Positions 1 through 9,042 of a stretch of DNA of 64,000 nucleotides are shown in pieces. The DNA comes from Parabacteroides sp. Lineage in GTDB: Bacteria; Bacteroidota; Bacteroidia; Bacteroidales; Tannerellaceae. Position 1 is the first letter of the stretch. Each line of letters starts with the position of its first letter. The translations under genes and the position numbers were made by a program. Below the pieces are notes generated by a model. The model had not been told where the DNA came from. It saw only the letters and a program-made list of their open reading frames with translations, and did not search any database. The DNA lies in contig DXVO01000019.1 in the NCBI GenBank assembly GCA_019417325.1, positions 88,611 through 152,610 of the forward strand, written 5' to 3'.

Positions 1-109
1 TTTGCTGTAATTTTCATTATGTAATTGTTTTTGTGATAAATAAAACGAGGACAAATTTAAGAATTATTTCCCAGTTCCCGGCTTAATAGATGAAAAATAA
101 AGCAAAGAG

Positions 110-1285
110 TTACAATGCTTTTGCTGCTTTCTTCAGTGATTCCAGTGCGGAAGTCAGGATTGCACGCGGGCATCCGATATTCATTCGCATATATCCTTCG
201 CCACCGGGGCCGAACATACTTCCGTCGTTTAGCAGTAAACCGGCTTTGTCTTGGAAAAGGCTGACCAGCTCTGGCTGGCTAAGACCTAATTCGCGACAAT
301 CCAACCAGATAAGGAAGGAGGCCTGAGGAGGGTATACTTTGATTTTCGGCAGGTGCATTTGCAAATATTCGTCTACGAAACGTACATTCTCCATCACGTA
401 CATTCTCATCTGCTGCAACCATTCTGCCCCATAAGTATATGCAGCTTCTGTTGCTGTATAAGCAAAAATTGTACCGTCCCCTAATTCTCCTGCTTCGAGG
501 AATGAATAGAATTTTTCCCGTATCTCATTGTCTGGGATGATAGAGTAGGAACTTACAATACCTGCAATGTTAAAAGTCTTGCTTGGTGCCATAAAGGTGA
601 TACTGCAAGACGCTGCTTCGGCCGAAACAGTAGCAAAAGGATGATGCGTATACTGGGGAAAACACATTTCCGCATGAATCTCGTCAGAAATAACCAGAAT
701 ATTATGTTTAGAACAGATTTCAGCCAGTTTTACCAAAGTTTCTTTTTTCCACACAATCCCACCAGGATTATGTGGATTGGAAAGAATTAATACTTTACAT
801 TTATCATCTATTACGGACTCTAAATTATCGAAGTCCATTTCATAAGATCCGTTTATCAACCGGAGAGGATTGTTTACAATTTCGCGGTGCATGCTTTCGG
901 GAACGATACGGAAAGGATGGTATACCGGTGGCTGAATGATTATCTTATCGTGCGGTTGTGTAAAGCATTGCAATACGAAACCAATGCCTTTAACAATTCC
1001 CGGAATATAACTCAGCCATTCTTTCTGGATTTTCCAGTTATGTTTGTAATGTACCCATTCTATAATGCTGGTATAATAATTTTCCGAGCCATATGTGTAT
1101 CCGAAGATCTCATGTTCACATCGTTTCCTTATTGCATTCACAATAAAATCCGGAGTCCGGAAATCCATATCGGCAACCCATAATGGAACAAGGTTTTCGT
1201 TTCCGAAACGTTCTTTCATTGCATCATATTTGATACAATTAGTACCGCGCCGTTCTACGATTTCGTCAAAATTGTATTGCTTCAT
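110..1285 (-). CDS. MalY/PatB family PLP-dependent aminotransferase (cystathionine beta-lyase-like)
   Basis: A 391-residue fold-type I PLP enzyme of the MalY/PatB class, which cleaves the C-S bond of cystathionine/cysteine or transaminates. The N-terminus contains VPLWVADMDFRTPD, a hallmark of the group; the middle has SNPHNPGG, and the PLP-binding lysine lies in APSKTFNIAG. Length is normal for the family and the protein is soluble, so cytosolic. It stands alone, with a TAnnTTTG-type promoter element on the minus strand at 1318-1325 just upstream of the start. Whether it is a beta-lyase or an aminotransferase in vivo cannot be told from sequence. Confidence 0.85.
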   Translation of the reverse strand: MKQYNFDEIVERRGTNCIKYDAMKERFGNENLVPLWVADMDFRTPDFIVNAIRKRCEHEIFGYTYGSENYYTSIIEWVHYKHNWKIQKEWLSYIPGIVKGIGFVLQCFTQPHDKIIIQPPVYHPFRIVPESMHREIVNNPLRLINGSYEMDFDNLESVIDDKCKVLILSNPHNPGGIVWKKETLVKLAEICSKHNILVISDEIHAEMCFPQYTHHPFATVSAEAASCSITFMAPSKTFNIAGIVSSYSIIPDNEIREKFYSFLEAGELGDGTIFAYTATEAAYTYGAEWLQQMRMYVMENVRFVDEYLQMHLPKIKVYPPQASFLIWLDCRELGLSQPELVSLFQDKAGLLLNDGSMFGPGGEGYMRMNIGCPRAILTSALESLKKAAKAL

Positions 1286-1317
1286 TTGTATTCAATTTTC
1301 AGTCTGTTGATTGCCGC

Positions 1318-1325
1318 CAAAGATA
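1318..1325 (-). promoter_or_regulatory. Promoter -7 element for the MalY-like gene
   Basis: On the minus strand this reads TATCTTTG, matching the Bacteroidetes -7 consensus TAnnTTTG, 33 bases upstream of the start codon. The sequence upstream is the GACAATTGACA-type repeat. Confidence 0.5.
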
Positions 1326-1331
1326 CAAATT

Positions 1332-1363
1332 AGTTGACAGTTGACAATTGACAGTTAATAGTT
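1332..1363. repeat. TTGACA/TTGACAATTGACAG dispersed repeat
   Basis: A short run built from TTGACAG, TTGACAATTGACAG and GTTAATAGTT units. A related copy lies inside the cobalamin riboswitch at 16477-16554. It is not coding and looks like a dispersed intergenic repeat. Confidence 0.5.
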
Positions 1364-1477
1364 ATTTCGCCTTTCAGCTGATTTATAAGCAGGGAGATGC
1401 AATTTGGTGATTCAATTGCCGGGCGGACAGGCTGGTCGGATTAAGAAAAAAGCCTGTAGATAATATACAAGCTTTAG

Positions 1478-1549
1478 TAGTGCGTCCGGGGATCGAACCC
1501 GAGTTTCCGCCGTGAGAGGGCGGCGTCCTAGGCCACTAGACGAATGCAC
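1478..1549 (-). tRNA. tRNA-Glu (CTC anticodon)
   Basis: The minus strand gives a cloverleaf: acceptor GTGCATT, D-arm with TCTAGTGGCCTAGGA, anticodon stem CCGCC/GGCGG around loop CTCTCAC (anticodon CTC, glutamate), and T-arm CGGGTTCGATCCCCG. CCA is not encoded. The acceptor has one A-C mismatch at the fifth pair. A TAATTTTG promoter element lies upstream at 1582-1589. The exact ends are good to within one or two bases. Confidence 0.9.
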
Positions 1550-1581
1550 CGTTTAGTTGTCAATCGTTCTGTTTGACGAGA

Positions 1582-1589
1582 CAAAATTA
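1582..1589 (-). promoter_or_regulatory. Promoter -7 element for tRNA-Glu
   Basis: Minus-strand TAATTTTG matches TAnnTTTG and sits about 33 bases before the mature tRNA 5' end. Confidence 0.45.
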
Positions 1590-1724
1590 GTAAAAAAAAA
1601 TTTCATGGTATCATTCTCGAAGAAAAAATGTAATCTTTTTCGGGATGGCTGTCATTTTGGTATCATTTTACCTCAGACACCACTAAAAGGCGTTAAAAAT
1701 GGTATCAAATTCGTTTCTTTTTCA

Positions 1725-1755
1725 TTGTTCTTACTGTTTATTTATTCTACCTTTG
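1725..1755 (+). promoter_or_regulatory. Promoter of mutAB
   Basis: TTG at 1725-1727 and TACCTTTG at 1748-1755 are 20 bases apart, a near-ideal Bacteroidetes promoter. Transcription would start near 1762, leaving about 60 bases of leader before mutA. No B12 riboswitch is visible in that leader. The remainder of 1590-1820 holds nothing else recognisable. Confidence 0.65.
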
Positions 1756-1820
1756 CCTCCTGTTATTGAACAATATACTATTGAACAATTACTAATACCA
1801 GTATTAAAATAACTAATATT

Positions 1821-3725
1821 ATGGCAGAATTAAAAGAAAAACTTTTCTCAGAATTCGCACCTGTATCTACTGAAGAGTGGATGGCGAAGATTACGGCAGA
1901 CCTGAAAGGTGTTCCGTTTGAGAAAAAGCTTGTTTGGAAGACAGGCGAAGGATTTAATGTAAATCCTTTCTATCGTGCAGAAGACATCGAAGGATTGAAG
2001 ACTACAGAGTCTCTTCCCGGTGAATTCCCTTACGTTCGCGGTACTAAAAAAGACAACGACTGGAAGGTTCGCCAAAACATTGAAGTAACATGCTTTAAAG
2101 GTGCCAACGAAAAAGCGCTCGACATCCTGAACAAGGGTGTATCTTCGTTAGGTTTCATTATTAAAGGTGATGAAGTAAATGCTGAAAACATCGCTACCTT
2201 ATTAGAAGGTATTTGCCCTGAATGCGTGGAACTGAACTTTAATACCTGCAATTGCAAGGCTGAAAAGTTAATCGGTATTCTGGCCGAATATCTCAAAGGT
2301 AAAGGTGCTGATCTGAGTAAATGTTTCGGTTCTGTAAATTACGATCCGTTCAAGAAGCCATTAGTTAAAGGTAAAGAGAATGAAAACTGGGTGGAAGCTG
2401 CCGCAGCTGTGCTCAAAGCCGGCAAAGCTCTGCCTCGTTATAAAGTATTGGCAGTAAATGCCTTTTACCTGAATAATGCTGGTGCATATATTGCTCAGGA
2501 ATTAGGTTATGCATTATCTTGGGGTAACGAACTGATGGCGAAATTGGTAGAAGCCGGTTTTGAAGCAGATGAAGTTGCCAAAAAGATTAAGTTTAATATG
2601 GGTATCAGCTCCAACTATTTCATGGAAATTGCAAAGTTCCGTGCTGCACGTTGGTTATGGGCTGAAATTGTAGCTGCTTATAATCCTGTTTGCCACTGTC
2701 CGACAGAATGTCCTAACAAAGCTGATAACGGTTTATGCCGTTGTGCTTGCAAGATGAGTGTACATGCTCAGACTTCAGAATGGAACATGACTATTTACGA
2801 TGCTCACGTAAACTTGCTTCGTACTCAGACAGAAGCTATGTCTGCTGCTCTAGCCGGCGTAGATTCTATTACTGTTCGTCCGTTCGATAAGACTTACCAG
2901 ACTTCGGATGACTTCTCAGAACGTATTGCCCGCAACCAGCAATTATTGCTGAAAGAAGAATGTCACTTGGATAAAGTAGTCGATCCTTCTGCCGGCTCTT
3001 ATTATGTAGAAGTTCTGACAAATTCATTGGCTGATGTAGCTTGGAAATTATTCTTGGAAACAGAAGAAAAAGGCGGTTTCGGTGTTGCTGTTTTGGCTGG
3101 CGATATTCAGAAAGCAGTAAATGCTTCTAATGATGCCCGCAAGAAAGCTGTTGCAACTCGCCGTGAAATCTTATTAGGTTCTAACCAGTTCCCGAACTTC
3201 ACAGAGGTAGCTGCCGAAAAGATTAAGGAAACTGCATCTTGCTGCTGTGGTGGCGGACATTGCGGTGAAGCAACTATTACTGCTCTAGATTTCTCACGTG
3301 GTGCTTCTCAGTTTGAAGCTCTCCGTTTAGCTACAGAAAAGAGCGGCAAAACTCCGAAAGTATTTATGTTGACAATTGGTAACCTGGCTATGCGTTTGGC
3401 TCGTTCGCAGTTCTCTGCTAACTTCTTCGGATGTGCAGGATACAAAATTATCGACAACTTAGGTTTCGAAACCGTAGAAGCCGGTGTAGATGCAGCTGTT
3501 AAGGCTGGTGCCGAAATTGTAGTTCTCTGTTCAAGCGACGACGAATATGCAGATTATGCTCCTGCTGCTTATAAAGCACTTGCCGGACGTGCAGAATTTG
3601 TTGTGGCTGGTGCTCCTGCTTGCATGGAAGACCTGAAGGCTCAGGGTATCGACCAGTTTATTAATGTGAAGAGCAATGTGCTTGAAACATTGCAGGCTTT
3701 CAACGCTAAATTAGGAATCGCTTAA
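1821..3725 (+). CDS. mutA: Methylmalonyl-CoA mutase small (beta) subunit
   Basis: A 634-residue small subunit of heterodimeric adenosylcobalamin-dependent methylmalonyl-CoA mutase, which interconverts succinyl-CoA and (R)-methylmalonyl-CoA for propionate formation. It has the TIM-barrel mutase region, with NYFMEIAKFRAARWLW and ERIARNQQLLLKEECHLDKV, and a degenerate C-terminal B12-type domain lacking DxHxxG, as expected for the non-catalytic subunit. It carries an odd cysteine cluster at C291, C293, C297, C306, C308 and C310, and a CCCGGGHC segment at 474-481, neither found in the large subunit. The cytosolic enzyme is co-transcribed with mutB, 12 bases downstream. Confidence 0.95.
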   Translation: MAELKEKLFSEFAPVSTEEWMAKITADLKGVPFEKKLVWKTGEGFNVNPFYRAEDIEGLKTTESLPGEFPYVRGTKKDNDWKVRQNIEVTCFKGANEKALDILNKGVSSLGFIIKGDEVNAENIATLLEGICPECVELNFNTCNCKAEKLIGILAEYLKGKGADLSKCFGSVNYDPFKKPLVKGKENENWVEAAAAVLKAGKALPRYKVLAVNAFYLNNAGAYIAQELGYALSWGNELMAKLVEAGFEADEVAKKIKFNMGISSNYFMEIAKFRAARWLWAEIVAAYNPVCHCPTECPNKADNGLCRCACKMSVHAQTSEWNMTIYDAHVNLLRTQTEAMSAALAGVDSITVRPFDKTYQTSDDFSERIARNQQLLLKEECHLDKVVDPSAGSYYVEVLTNSLADVAWKLFLETEEKGGFGVAVLAGDIQKAVNASNDARKKAVATRREILLGSNQFPNFTEVAAEKIKETASCCCGGGHCGEATITALDFSRGASQFEALRLATEKSGKTPKVFMLTIGNLAMRLARSQFSANFFGCAGYKIIDNLGFETVEAGVDAAVKAGAEIVVLCSSDDEYADYAPAAYKALAGRAEFVVAGAPACMEDLKAQGIDQFINVKSNVLETLQAFNAKLGIA

Positions 3726-3737
3726 GTAGAAACAATT

Positions 3738-5885
3738 ATGAGACCGAATTTTAAAAATATAGATATAAAGAATGCCGGTTTTGCAGCAACAAACGCTGCC
3801 GAATGGGCAAAAGCCAATGGTATTGAAGCCAATTGGAAAACACCTGAGCATATCGAGGTAAAACCCGTATATACAAAAGAAGACCTGGAAGGTATGGAAC
3901 ATCTGAATTATGCTTCAGGTTTGCCTCCTTATCTGCGTGGTCCGTATAGCGGTATGTATGCTATGCGTCCCTGGACAATCCGCCAGTACGCAGGTTTCTC
4001 TACAGCTGAAGAATCTAACGCATTCTATCGTCGTAACCTGGCTTCCGGACAGAAAGGTTTGTCTGTAGCATTCGACCTTCCGACCCACCGTGGATACGAT
4101 GCCGATAACGAACGTGTAGTTGGCGATGTAGGTAAAGCGGGTGTATCTATTTGTTCTTTGGAAAACATGAAAGTTCTGTTCGCCGGTATTCCTCTGAATA
4201 AGATGTCTGTATCCATGACAATGAACGGTGGTGTTCTCCCCGTATTGGCTTTCTATATCAATGCAGGTTTGGAACAAGGAGCTAAGCTGGAAGAAATGGC
4301 TGGTACTATCCAGAATGATATTCTGAAAGAGTTCATGGTGCGTAACACATATATTTACCCACCTGAATTCTCAATGAAGATTATTGCAGACATCTTCGAA
4401 TATACTTCCCAGAAAATGCCTAAGTTCAACTCTATATCTATCTCCGGTTACCACATGCAGGAAGCTGGTGCAACAGCGGATATCGAAATGGCTTATACCT
4501 TGTGTGACGGTATGGAGTATCTTCGTGCCGGTGTGAACGCAGGTATCGATGTGGATGCTTTCGCTCCGCGTTTGTCATTCTTCTGGGCTATCGGTGTAAA
4601 CCATTTCATGGAAATAGCCAAGATGCGTGCTGCACGTATGTTGTGGGCGAAGATTGTGAAGAGCTTCAATGCTAAGAACCCGAAATCTTTGGCTCTGCGT
4701 ACTCACTGCCAGACTTCCGGTTGGTCATTGACAGAACAGGATCCGTTCAACAACGTGGGTCGTACTTGTATCGAAGCAATGGCAGCAGCTCTTGGCCATA
4801 CCCAGTCTCTGCATACCAACGCATTGGACGAAGCAATCGCATTGCCTACCGACTTTTCGGCACGTATTGCACGTAATACACAGATTTATATTCAGGAAGA
4901 AACAAAAATCTGTAAGGAAATCGACCCGTGGGCTGGTTCTTATTATGTAGAATCTTTGACAAATGAACTGGTACATAAAGGTTGGGCTTTGATTCAGGAA
5001 ATCGAAAGCATGGGTGGTATGGCGAAAGCTATCGAAACCGGTCTTCCTAAGATGCGTATCGAAGAAGCTGCTGCACGTACTCAGGCTCGTATCGACTCCG
5101 GTATTCAGACAATCGTTGGTGTAAACAAGTATCGTCTGGCTAAAGAAGATCCGATCGATATTCTTGAAATCGATAATACAGCCGTTCGTAACGAACAGAT
5201 TGCTGCTTTAAAGGAATTGCGTGAAAATCGCGATGAAGCAGCTGTTCAGAAAGCATTGGCCGATATTACGGAATGTGTGAAGACTAAGAAAGGCAACTTG
5301 CTGGAACTTGCCGTTAAAGCTGCTGGCTTGCGTGCATCTTTGGGAGAAATCTCCGATGCTTGCGAAGTTGTAGTAGGTCGTTATAAAGCAATTATTAGAA
5401 CTATATCAGGCGTGTATTCATCAGAATCAAAGAAAGATGCAGACTTTGAAAGGGCTTGTGAGCTGACTGCCGAGTTTGCTAAGAAAGAAGGTCGCCAGCC
5501 TCGTATTATGATCGCTAAGATGGGTCAGGACGGACACGACCGTGGTGCTAAGGTTGTTGCAACAGGTTATGCAGACTGTGGTTTCGACGTGGATATGGGA
5601 CCGTTGTTCCAGACTCCGGCTGAAGCTGCCCGTCAGGCTGTAGAAAACGACGTTCATATAATGGGTGTTTCTTCTTTGGCTGCCGGTCACAAAACGTTGG
5701 TTCCGCAGGTGATTGAAGAACTGAAGAAGTTAGGTCGTCCCGATATCATCGTAATTGCCGGTGGTGTAATCCCTGCACAGGATTATGACTTCCTGTACAA
5801 AGCAGGTGTTGCCGCTATTTTTGGACCGGGTACTTCCGTTGCAAAAGCAGCTTGTCAGATATTGGAAATCCTGTTAGGTGAATAA
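3738..5885 (+). CDS. mutB: Methylmalonyl-CoA mutase large (alpha) subunit, catalytic
   Basis: A 715-residue catalytic subunit. The N-terminal substrate-binding barrel contains YMAM-like [20 protein letters not shown] and [19 protein letters not shown]. The C-terminal cobalamin domain has the base-off motif D598-G-H600-D-R-G603 ([12 protein letters not shown]) followed by the usual GVSSLAAGH and VIAGGVIP segments. Length is full for the family. It binds adenosylcobalamin and pairs with MutA from the same operon. A strong hairpin terminator follows at 5931-5970. No epimerase or MeaB-type chaperone gene is adjacent. Confidence 0.97.
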   Translation: MRPNFKNIDIKNAGFAATNAAEWAKANGIEANWKTPEHIEVKPVYTKEDLEGMEHLNYASGLPPYLRGPYSGMYAMRPWTIRQYAGFSTAEESNAFYRRNLASGQKGLSVAFDLPTHRGYDADNERVVGDVGKAGVSICSLENMKVLFAGIPLNKMSVSMTMNGGVLPVLAFYINAGLEQGAKLEEMAGTIQNDILKEFMVRNTYIYPPEFSMKIIADIFEYTSQKMPKFNSISISGYHMQEAGATADIEMAYTLCDGMEYLRAGVNAGIDVDAFAPRLSFFWAIGVNHFMEIAKMRAARMLWAKIVKSFNAKNPKSLALRTHCQTSGWSLTEQDPFNNVGRTCIEAMAAALGHTQSLHTNALDEAIALPTDFSARIARNTQIYIQEETKICKEIDPWAGSYYVESLTNELVHKGWALIQEIESMGGMAKAIETGLPKMRIEEAAARTQARIDSGIQTIVGVNKYRLAKEDPIDILEIDNTAVRNEQIAALKELRENRDEAAVQKALADITECVKTKKGNLLELAVKAAGLRASLGEISDACEVVVGRYKAIIRTISGVYSSESKKDADFERACELTAEFAKKEGRQPRIMIAKMGQDGHDRGAKVVATGYADCGFDVDMGPLFQTPAEAARQAVENDVHIMGVSSLAAGHKTLVPQVIEELKKLGRPDIIVIAGGVIPAQDYDFLYKAGVAAIFGPGTSVAKAACQILEILLGE

Positions 5886-5930
5886 TGACAAAGTAAGACT
5901 TTAAAAATAATAGAAGTCTTTTATCATAAA

Positions 5931-5970
5931 ACCGTGCAGTTTCCATCCGGAGACTGTACGGTTATTTTTT
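5931..5970 (+). terminator. Rho-independent terminator after mutAB
   Basis: The arms ACCGTGCAGTTTCC and GGAGACTGTACGGT form a long GC-containing stem with a four-base loop, followed by TATTTTTT. A weaker AAGACTT/AAGTCTT stem precedes it at about 5896-5922. Confidence 0.8.
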
Positions 5971-5979
5971 ATAATCCAA

Positions 5980-7395
5980 ATGAATAGAAATATGAAGCTG
6001 AGGCGTGATTGTATAGAGAAGGTATCGGTTGTTTTTACGGCTGTATTAACGTGTGTTCTGCTGGTAACTTCTTGCCAGAAAAATGATGAAGGGAATAATG
6101 GTCCGAAAGATGATGTAAATACATGGATATACAAAACCATGCAGGAACATTATCTTTGGTATGGTGAGATGCCGTCTCAGAAAAGACTTGATTATAATCT
6201 TTCTCCGGAAGATTTTTTTAATTCTTTACTGGTTGATGAAGATGGAGCAATTTTGAATAATACGAAAATCTGGTTTTCTACAATAGAAAAGAAAGATGAA
6301 GCTACAAAGGCGATATCGGATGCTTCTGATTCATATGGATTTGAATATGCTTCCCTTCGTTTAACAAGTGGTTTGTATTATGCTTGGGTTCTATATGTTC
6401 TTCCTAATTCGCCGGCAGCAGAGGCCGGATTGAAACGTGGAGACTGGATTGTGGGAGTAAATAATATATCTCCGATAATGGACCTTTCTATTTTGAATAG
6501 TGGTATTGGCACTCGTTTCCAAATGGCACAATTCAAAGATAATAAGTTTGTAGAAAGCGGGACAATAGACATATCCGCATCACGTACAGTGGAAGATACA
6601 CCATTTTTGAAGGATTCGGTTTATCATGTGGATGGTAAAACTATAGGATATCTGTTGTATAACCATTTTGCTTCTGGTCCGGATAATAAAAACTATAGCT
6701 ATGATGAAAGAATGAAACAAATCTTTGTCTCCTTTAAATCTGAAAATGTGAATGAGTTTGTTCTTGATTTGCGTTATAATGGAGGTGGATTGGTTACCAG
6801 TTCATTACTCTTGACTTCCCTTCTGGCGCCGGCCAATGCATTAGGAAAAACATTCTGTATTATGGAATATAACGACAAACATGCAGATGATACTCAAACA
6901 TTACCTTTGAAAAATAACAATGAACTGTCGAATGCAAATTTGAATTTAAAACGAATTTATGTTTTGGTGGGAGATTTGACGGCTTCGGCTTCGGAAGCTG
7001 TAATCAATTGCCTGATACCTTATATGGGCAGAGATAACATCACTTTAATCGGACAGAAGACCATAGGTAAAAGAGTCGGGTCTGTGCCTTATGGTGATAA
7101 TGAAGATTACGGCTGGATACTTCATCCGATAACCTTCAATATTTTTAATGCCGACCATAATGCGGATTATGGAAATGGTTTTAATCCGGATGTAAACCTT
7201 AACGAGATGGATTATAGGAATAATGTATTATATCCTCTTGGAGACAGAAACGATCTGCTTTTAGGGGCTGCAATCAATTTGATTACCGGACATACCTCAA
7301 AGAGTCCGTCCGTTCAAACCTGCGGAACTTCCGATTTTTCTTATCCTTCTTTGGAAAGAAAAGCAAAAGGATTGATCTATACTCCTGAAAAATAA
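5980..7395 (+). CDS. S41 family C-terminal-processing-type protease, PDZ-containing lipoprotein
   Basis: A 471-residue protein with a lipoprotein signal (hydrophobic stretch ending LLVTSC, then Q), so probably anchored in an outer or periplasmic membrane leaflet. A PDZ-like segment around residues 115-170 (NSPAAEAGLKRGDWIVGVN) precedes the S41 peptidase core: VLDLRYNGGG near residue 260 and GDLTASASEA with the likely serine nucleophile at 336 or 338. Members cleave substrates near exposed C-termini; the substrate here is unknown. It is monocistronic, between the mutAB terminator and a convergent gene whose end is only 10 bases away. Confidence 0.85.
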   Translation: MNRNMKLRRDCIEKVSVVFTAVLTCVLLVTSCQKNDEGNNGPKDDVNTWIYKTMQEHYLWYGEMPSQKRLDYNLSPEDFFNSLLVDEDGAILNNTKIWFSTIEKKDEATKAISDASDSYGFEYASLRLTSGLYYAWVLYVLPNSPAAEAGLKRGDWIVGVNNISPIMDLSILNSGIGTRFQMAQFKDNKFVESGTIDISASRTVEDTPFLKDSVYHVDGKTIGYLLYNHFASGPDNKNYSYDERMKQIFVSFKSENVNEFVLDLRYNGGGLVTSSLLLTSLLAPANALGKTFCIMEYNDKHADDTQTLPLKNNNELSNANLNLKRIYVLVGDLTASASEAVINCLIPYMGRDNITLIGQKTIGKRVGSVPYGDNEDYGWILHPITFNIFNADHNADYGNGFNPDVNLNEMDYRNNVLYPLGDRNDLLLGAAINLITGHTSKSPSVQTCGTSDFSYPSLERKAKGLIYTPEK

Positions 7396-7405
7396 GATAA
7401 AACAA

Positions 7406-8524
7406 TTATAATTGTAACTCATCCGCCAGCTTGTCCAACCAGGCTGGCATTTTCTTTAAAAAGTCGCTACGTTCTCCGGTGTAATTCGGTGCAAACAAGT
7501 GAATTTGCAAATCCTTGCATTTGTCCCGTAAGCTTTTTTCTATCGGGTAATAGCTGACAAGGACAGCTTGTGAAATATCTCCGCCATAAGTCTCCCTGAC
7601 CGCATCGATTTTATAAATGTCATTTTGGGTTACATTCCCGGATTTACATTCTAAAAAGATAAGTTTCTGTTGGTTGTTCAGTAAAACATCAATCTCGTTC
7701 TTCGTTTGCGGATTTCTTTCGTTAGTCTGGAAGATAACACTCTGCCATACTTCCGGCGATTGGGGCCTTTGTTCGCTCCAGTTGCGCACTTCATTGGCAA
7801 CCAGTGTCTCCCACCATCTTCCTTCAAAATACAGCATGGTGGCATAACTTTGGTTCAACCGTAATAAAACATATTCCCCCAATGAAATCAACAGGGAACC
7901 GTTTCGCTGTTTGAAACGCAGGTTATTGGCAAACAGTTTGGAATTAGGCAAACGCGTTAATTGCCGTTTGCAGAAAATGCTGAAGAATTTCTGGATGCGG
8001 GCATGTTCCTGCGGATATTGTTCGATAAACTTCTTGATTTGCAGGGATGCTTTTACTTCGCCGATACTCAGTTCTTTGGCATCATGGTAATGAGTCAGTT
8101 TGTTTCCGCTTAACCCGAGAATCTCTTCGTTATTAAGTATGCTGTGCAGCGGATGAAATTCGAACGTATTCAGGTGAACGATTTCACCATGTTGTGTCAG
8201 GTAAAAAGCTTCCGAATCCGTTTCTTTGGCAACGATAAAAGCAGCAAAAGCCATCACTTTAGTCCCTTCGGATAGGTTATAGGCAAATTCTCCCTGGTGT
8301 TCGCTATGAATCCGGCGGCAAACATCCATCACATTATTCCCGTCGTAAGGCTCTGCTTTATACCGGCTGCAACGAATGGATGCCGGCAGTAAAGGATACA
8401 TAGGAGTTTCAATATCTTTCGTCTCTTCCGTGTATAAAAGATGGATATGGTCGGGACCGAACTCTTTAATACCATGATAAACCGAAGTGATATCTTTGCC
8501 GAGAAGAATGATTTGATGTTTCAT
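7406..8524 (-). CDS. CARF domain plus PD-(D/E)xK nuclease, DUF1887 / Can2 / Card1-like
   Basis: A 372-residue protein. Residues 1-140 form a Rossmann-like CARF domain with the ligand-binding motif SEGTK at 85-89. The C-terminal half carries the nuclease signature: GRWWE (E240), EID (D279), then LECKSG (E292, K294). Length and domain order match Can2/Card1 proteins, which are activated by cyclic oligoadenylates from type III CRISPR complexes and degrade nucleic acids. No cas gene or CRISPR array lies in this window, so its activator is unknown. A TACCTTTA promoter-like element lies upstream near 8547-8554. Family call is strong; in vivo role is inference. Confidence 0.85.
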   Translation of the reverse strand: MKHQIILLGKDITSVYHGIKEFGPDHIHLLYTEETKDIETPMYPLLPASIRCSRYKAEPYDGNNVMDVCRRIHSEHQGEFAYNLSEGTKVMAFAAFIVAKETDSEAFYLTQHGEIVHLNTFEFHPLHSILNNEEILGLSGNKLTHYHDAKELSIGEVKASLQIKKFIEQYPQEHARIQKFFSIFCKRQLTRLPNSKLFANNLRFKQRNGSLLISLGEYVLLRLNQSYATMLYFEGRWWETLVANEVRNWSEQRPQSPEVWQSVIFQTNERNPQTKNEIDVLLNNQQKLIFLECKSGNVTQNDIYKIDAVRETYGGDISQAVLVSYYPIEKSLRDKCKDLQIHLFAPNYTGERSDFLKKMPAWLDKLADELQL

Positions 8525-8595
8525 GATTTCCTGTTTTGAATAATTAGTAAAGGTAAACCTTCTCCTGAAAATACGAAAACTTAAAGGCTGATTTA

Positions 8596-9021
8596 TTATT
8601 TGAAAAACTTACCTGCTTTTTCATTGCTACGGAAAGGGAAAAACAGTCCAGTATCCTGCCTTCGCATCAAAGTGAAGCTGTTTTGCAGCAGGCTACCCAT
8701 CTTATCTGACGGAATAGACAACGACCTGTAATAATTTATATAAGATAAGAGGGAACTATTTTTTATAGCCCCCTCTTTAGTGATCTGAATTTGTGAAATA
8801 GAAAAAGGATTAGTGTTTTATACTAAGGTGTCTATGGCCAGATTTAATTTAGAAGCTTTAGCAGACAGGTTGCCATCCAGCATTAGGCTTGCTAAAACTT
8901 TAGTGAAGTTTGCCAGGTCGACATCGAGAGAATATGGAGCACTATTATATTGGTAGGATGCAGACATTGCCTGCACGATTTTTTTAGCATTATCACTACC
9001 GGGAACTAACTTTTGTTTCAT
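8596..9021 (-). pseudogene. Small ORF of unknown function, possibly split by an in-frame stop
   Basis: An ATG at 9021 opens a 67-codon frame ending in TAA at 8818-8820. The same frame then stays open for 73 more codons down to a second TAA at 8596-8598. The upstream part (MKQKLVPGSDNAKKIVQAMS...) has sensible composition and sits 21 bases after the S41 lipoprotein gene, so it is probably translated as part of that operon. The downstream part contains protein-like runs such as SLLSYINYYRSL. Either the 67-residue peptide is the real product and the extension is chance, or a 141-residue protein was broken by a nonsense change. I do not recognise the family. Confidence 0.4.
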
Positions 9022-9042
9022 ATTTTTTTGATTATAGTTTAT

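Noticed and set aside
1557..1769. 70-codon ORF between tRNA-Glu and mutA
   Set aside because: It runs over the mutA promoter and the tRNA upstream region and has random-looking composition.
8521..8710. Plus-strand open stretch without a start codon between the CARF gene and the small ORF
   Set aside because: No start codon is present, and the minus-strand frame that continues from the small ORF explains the region better.
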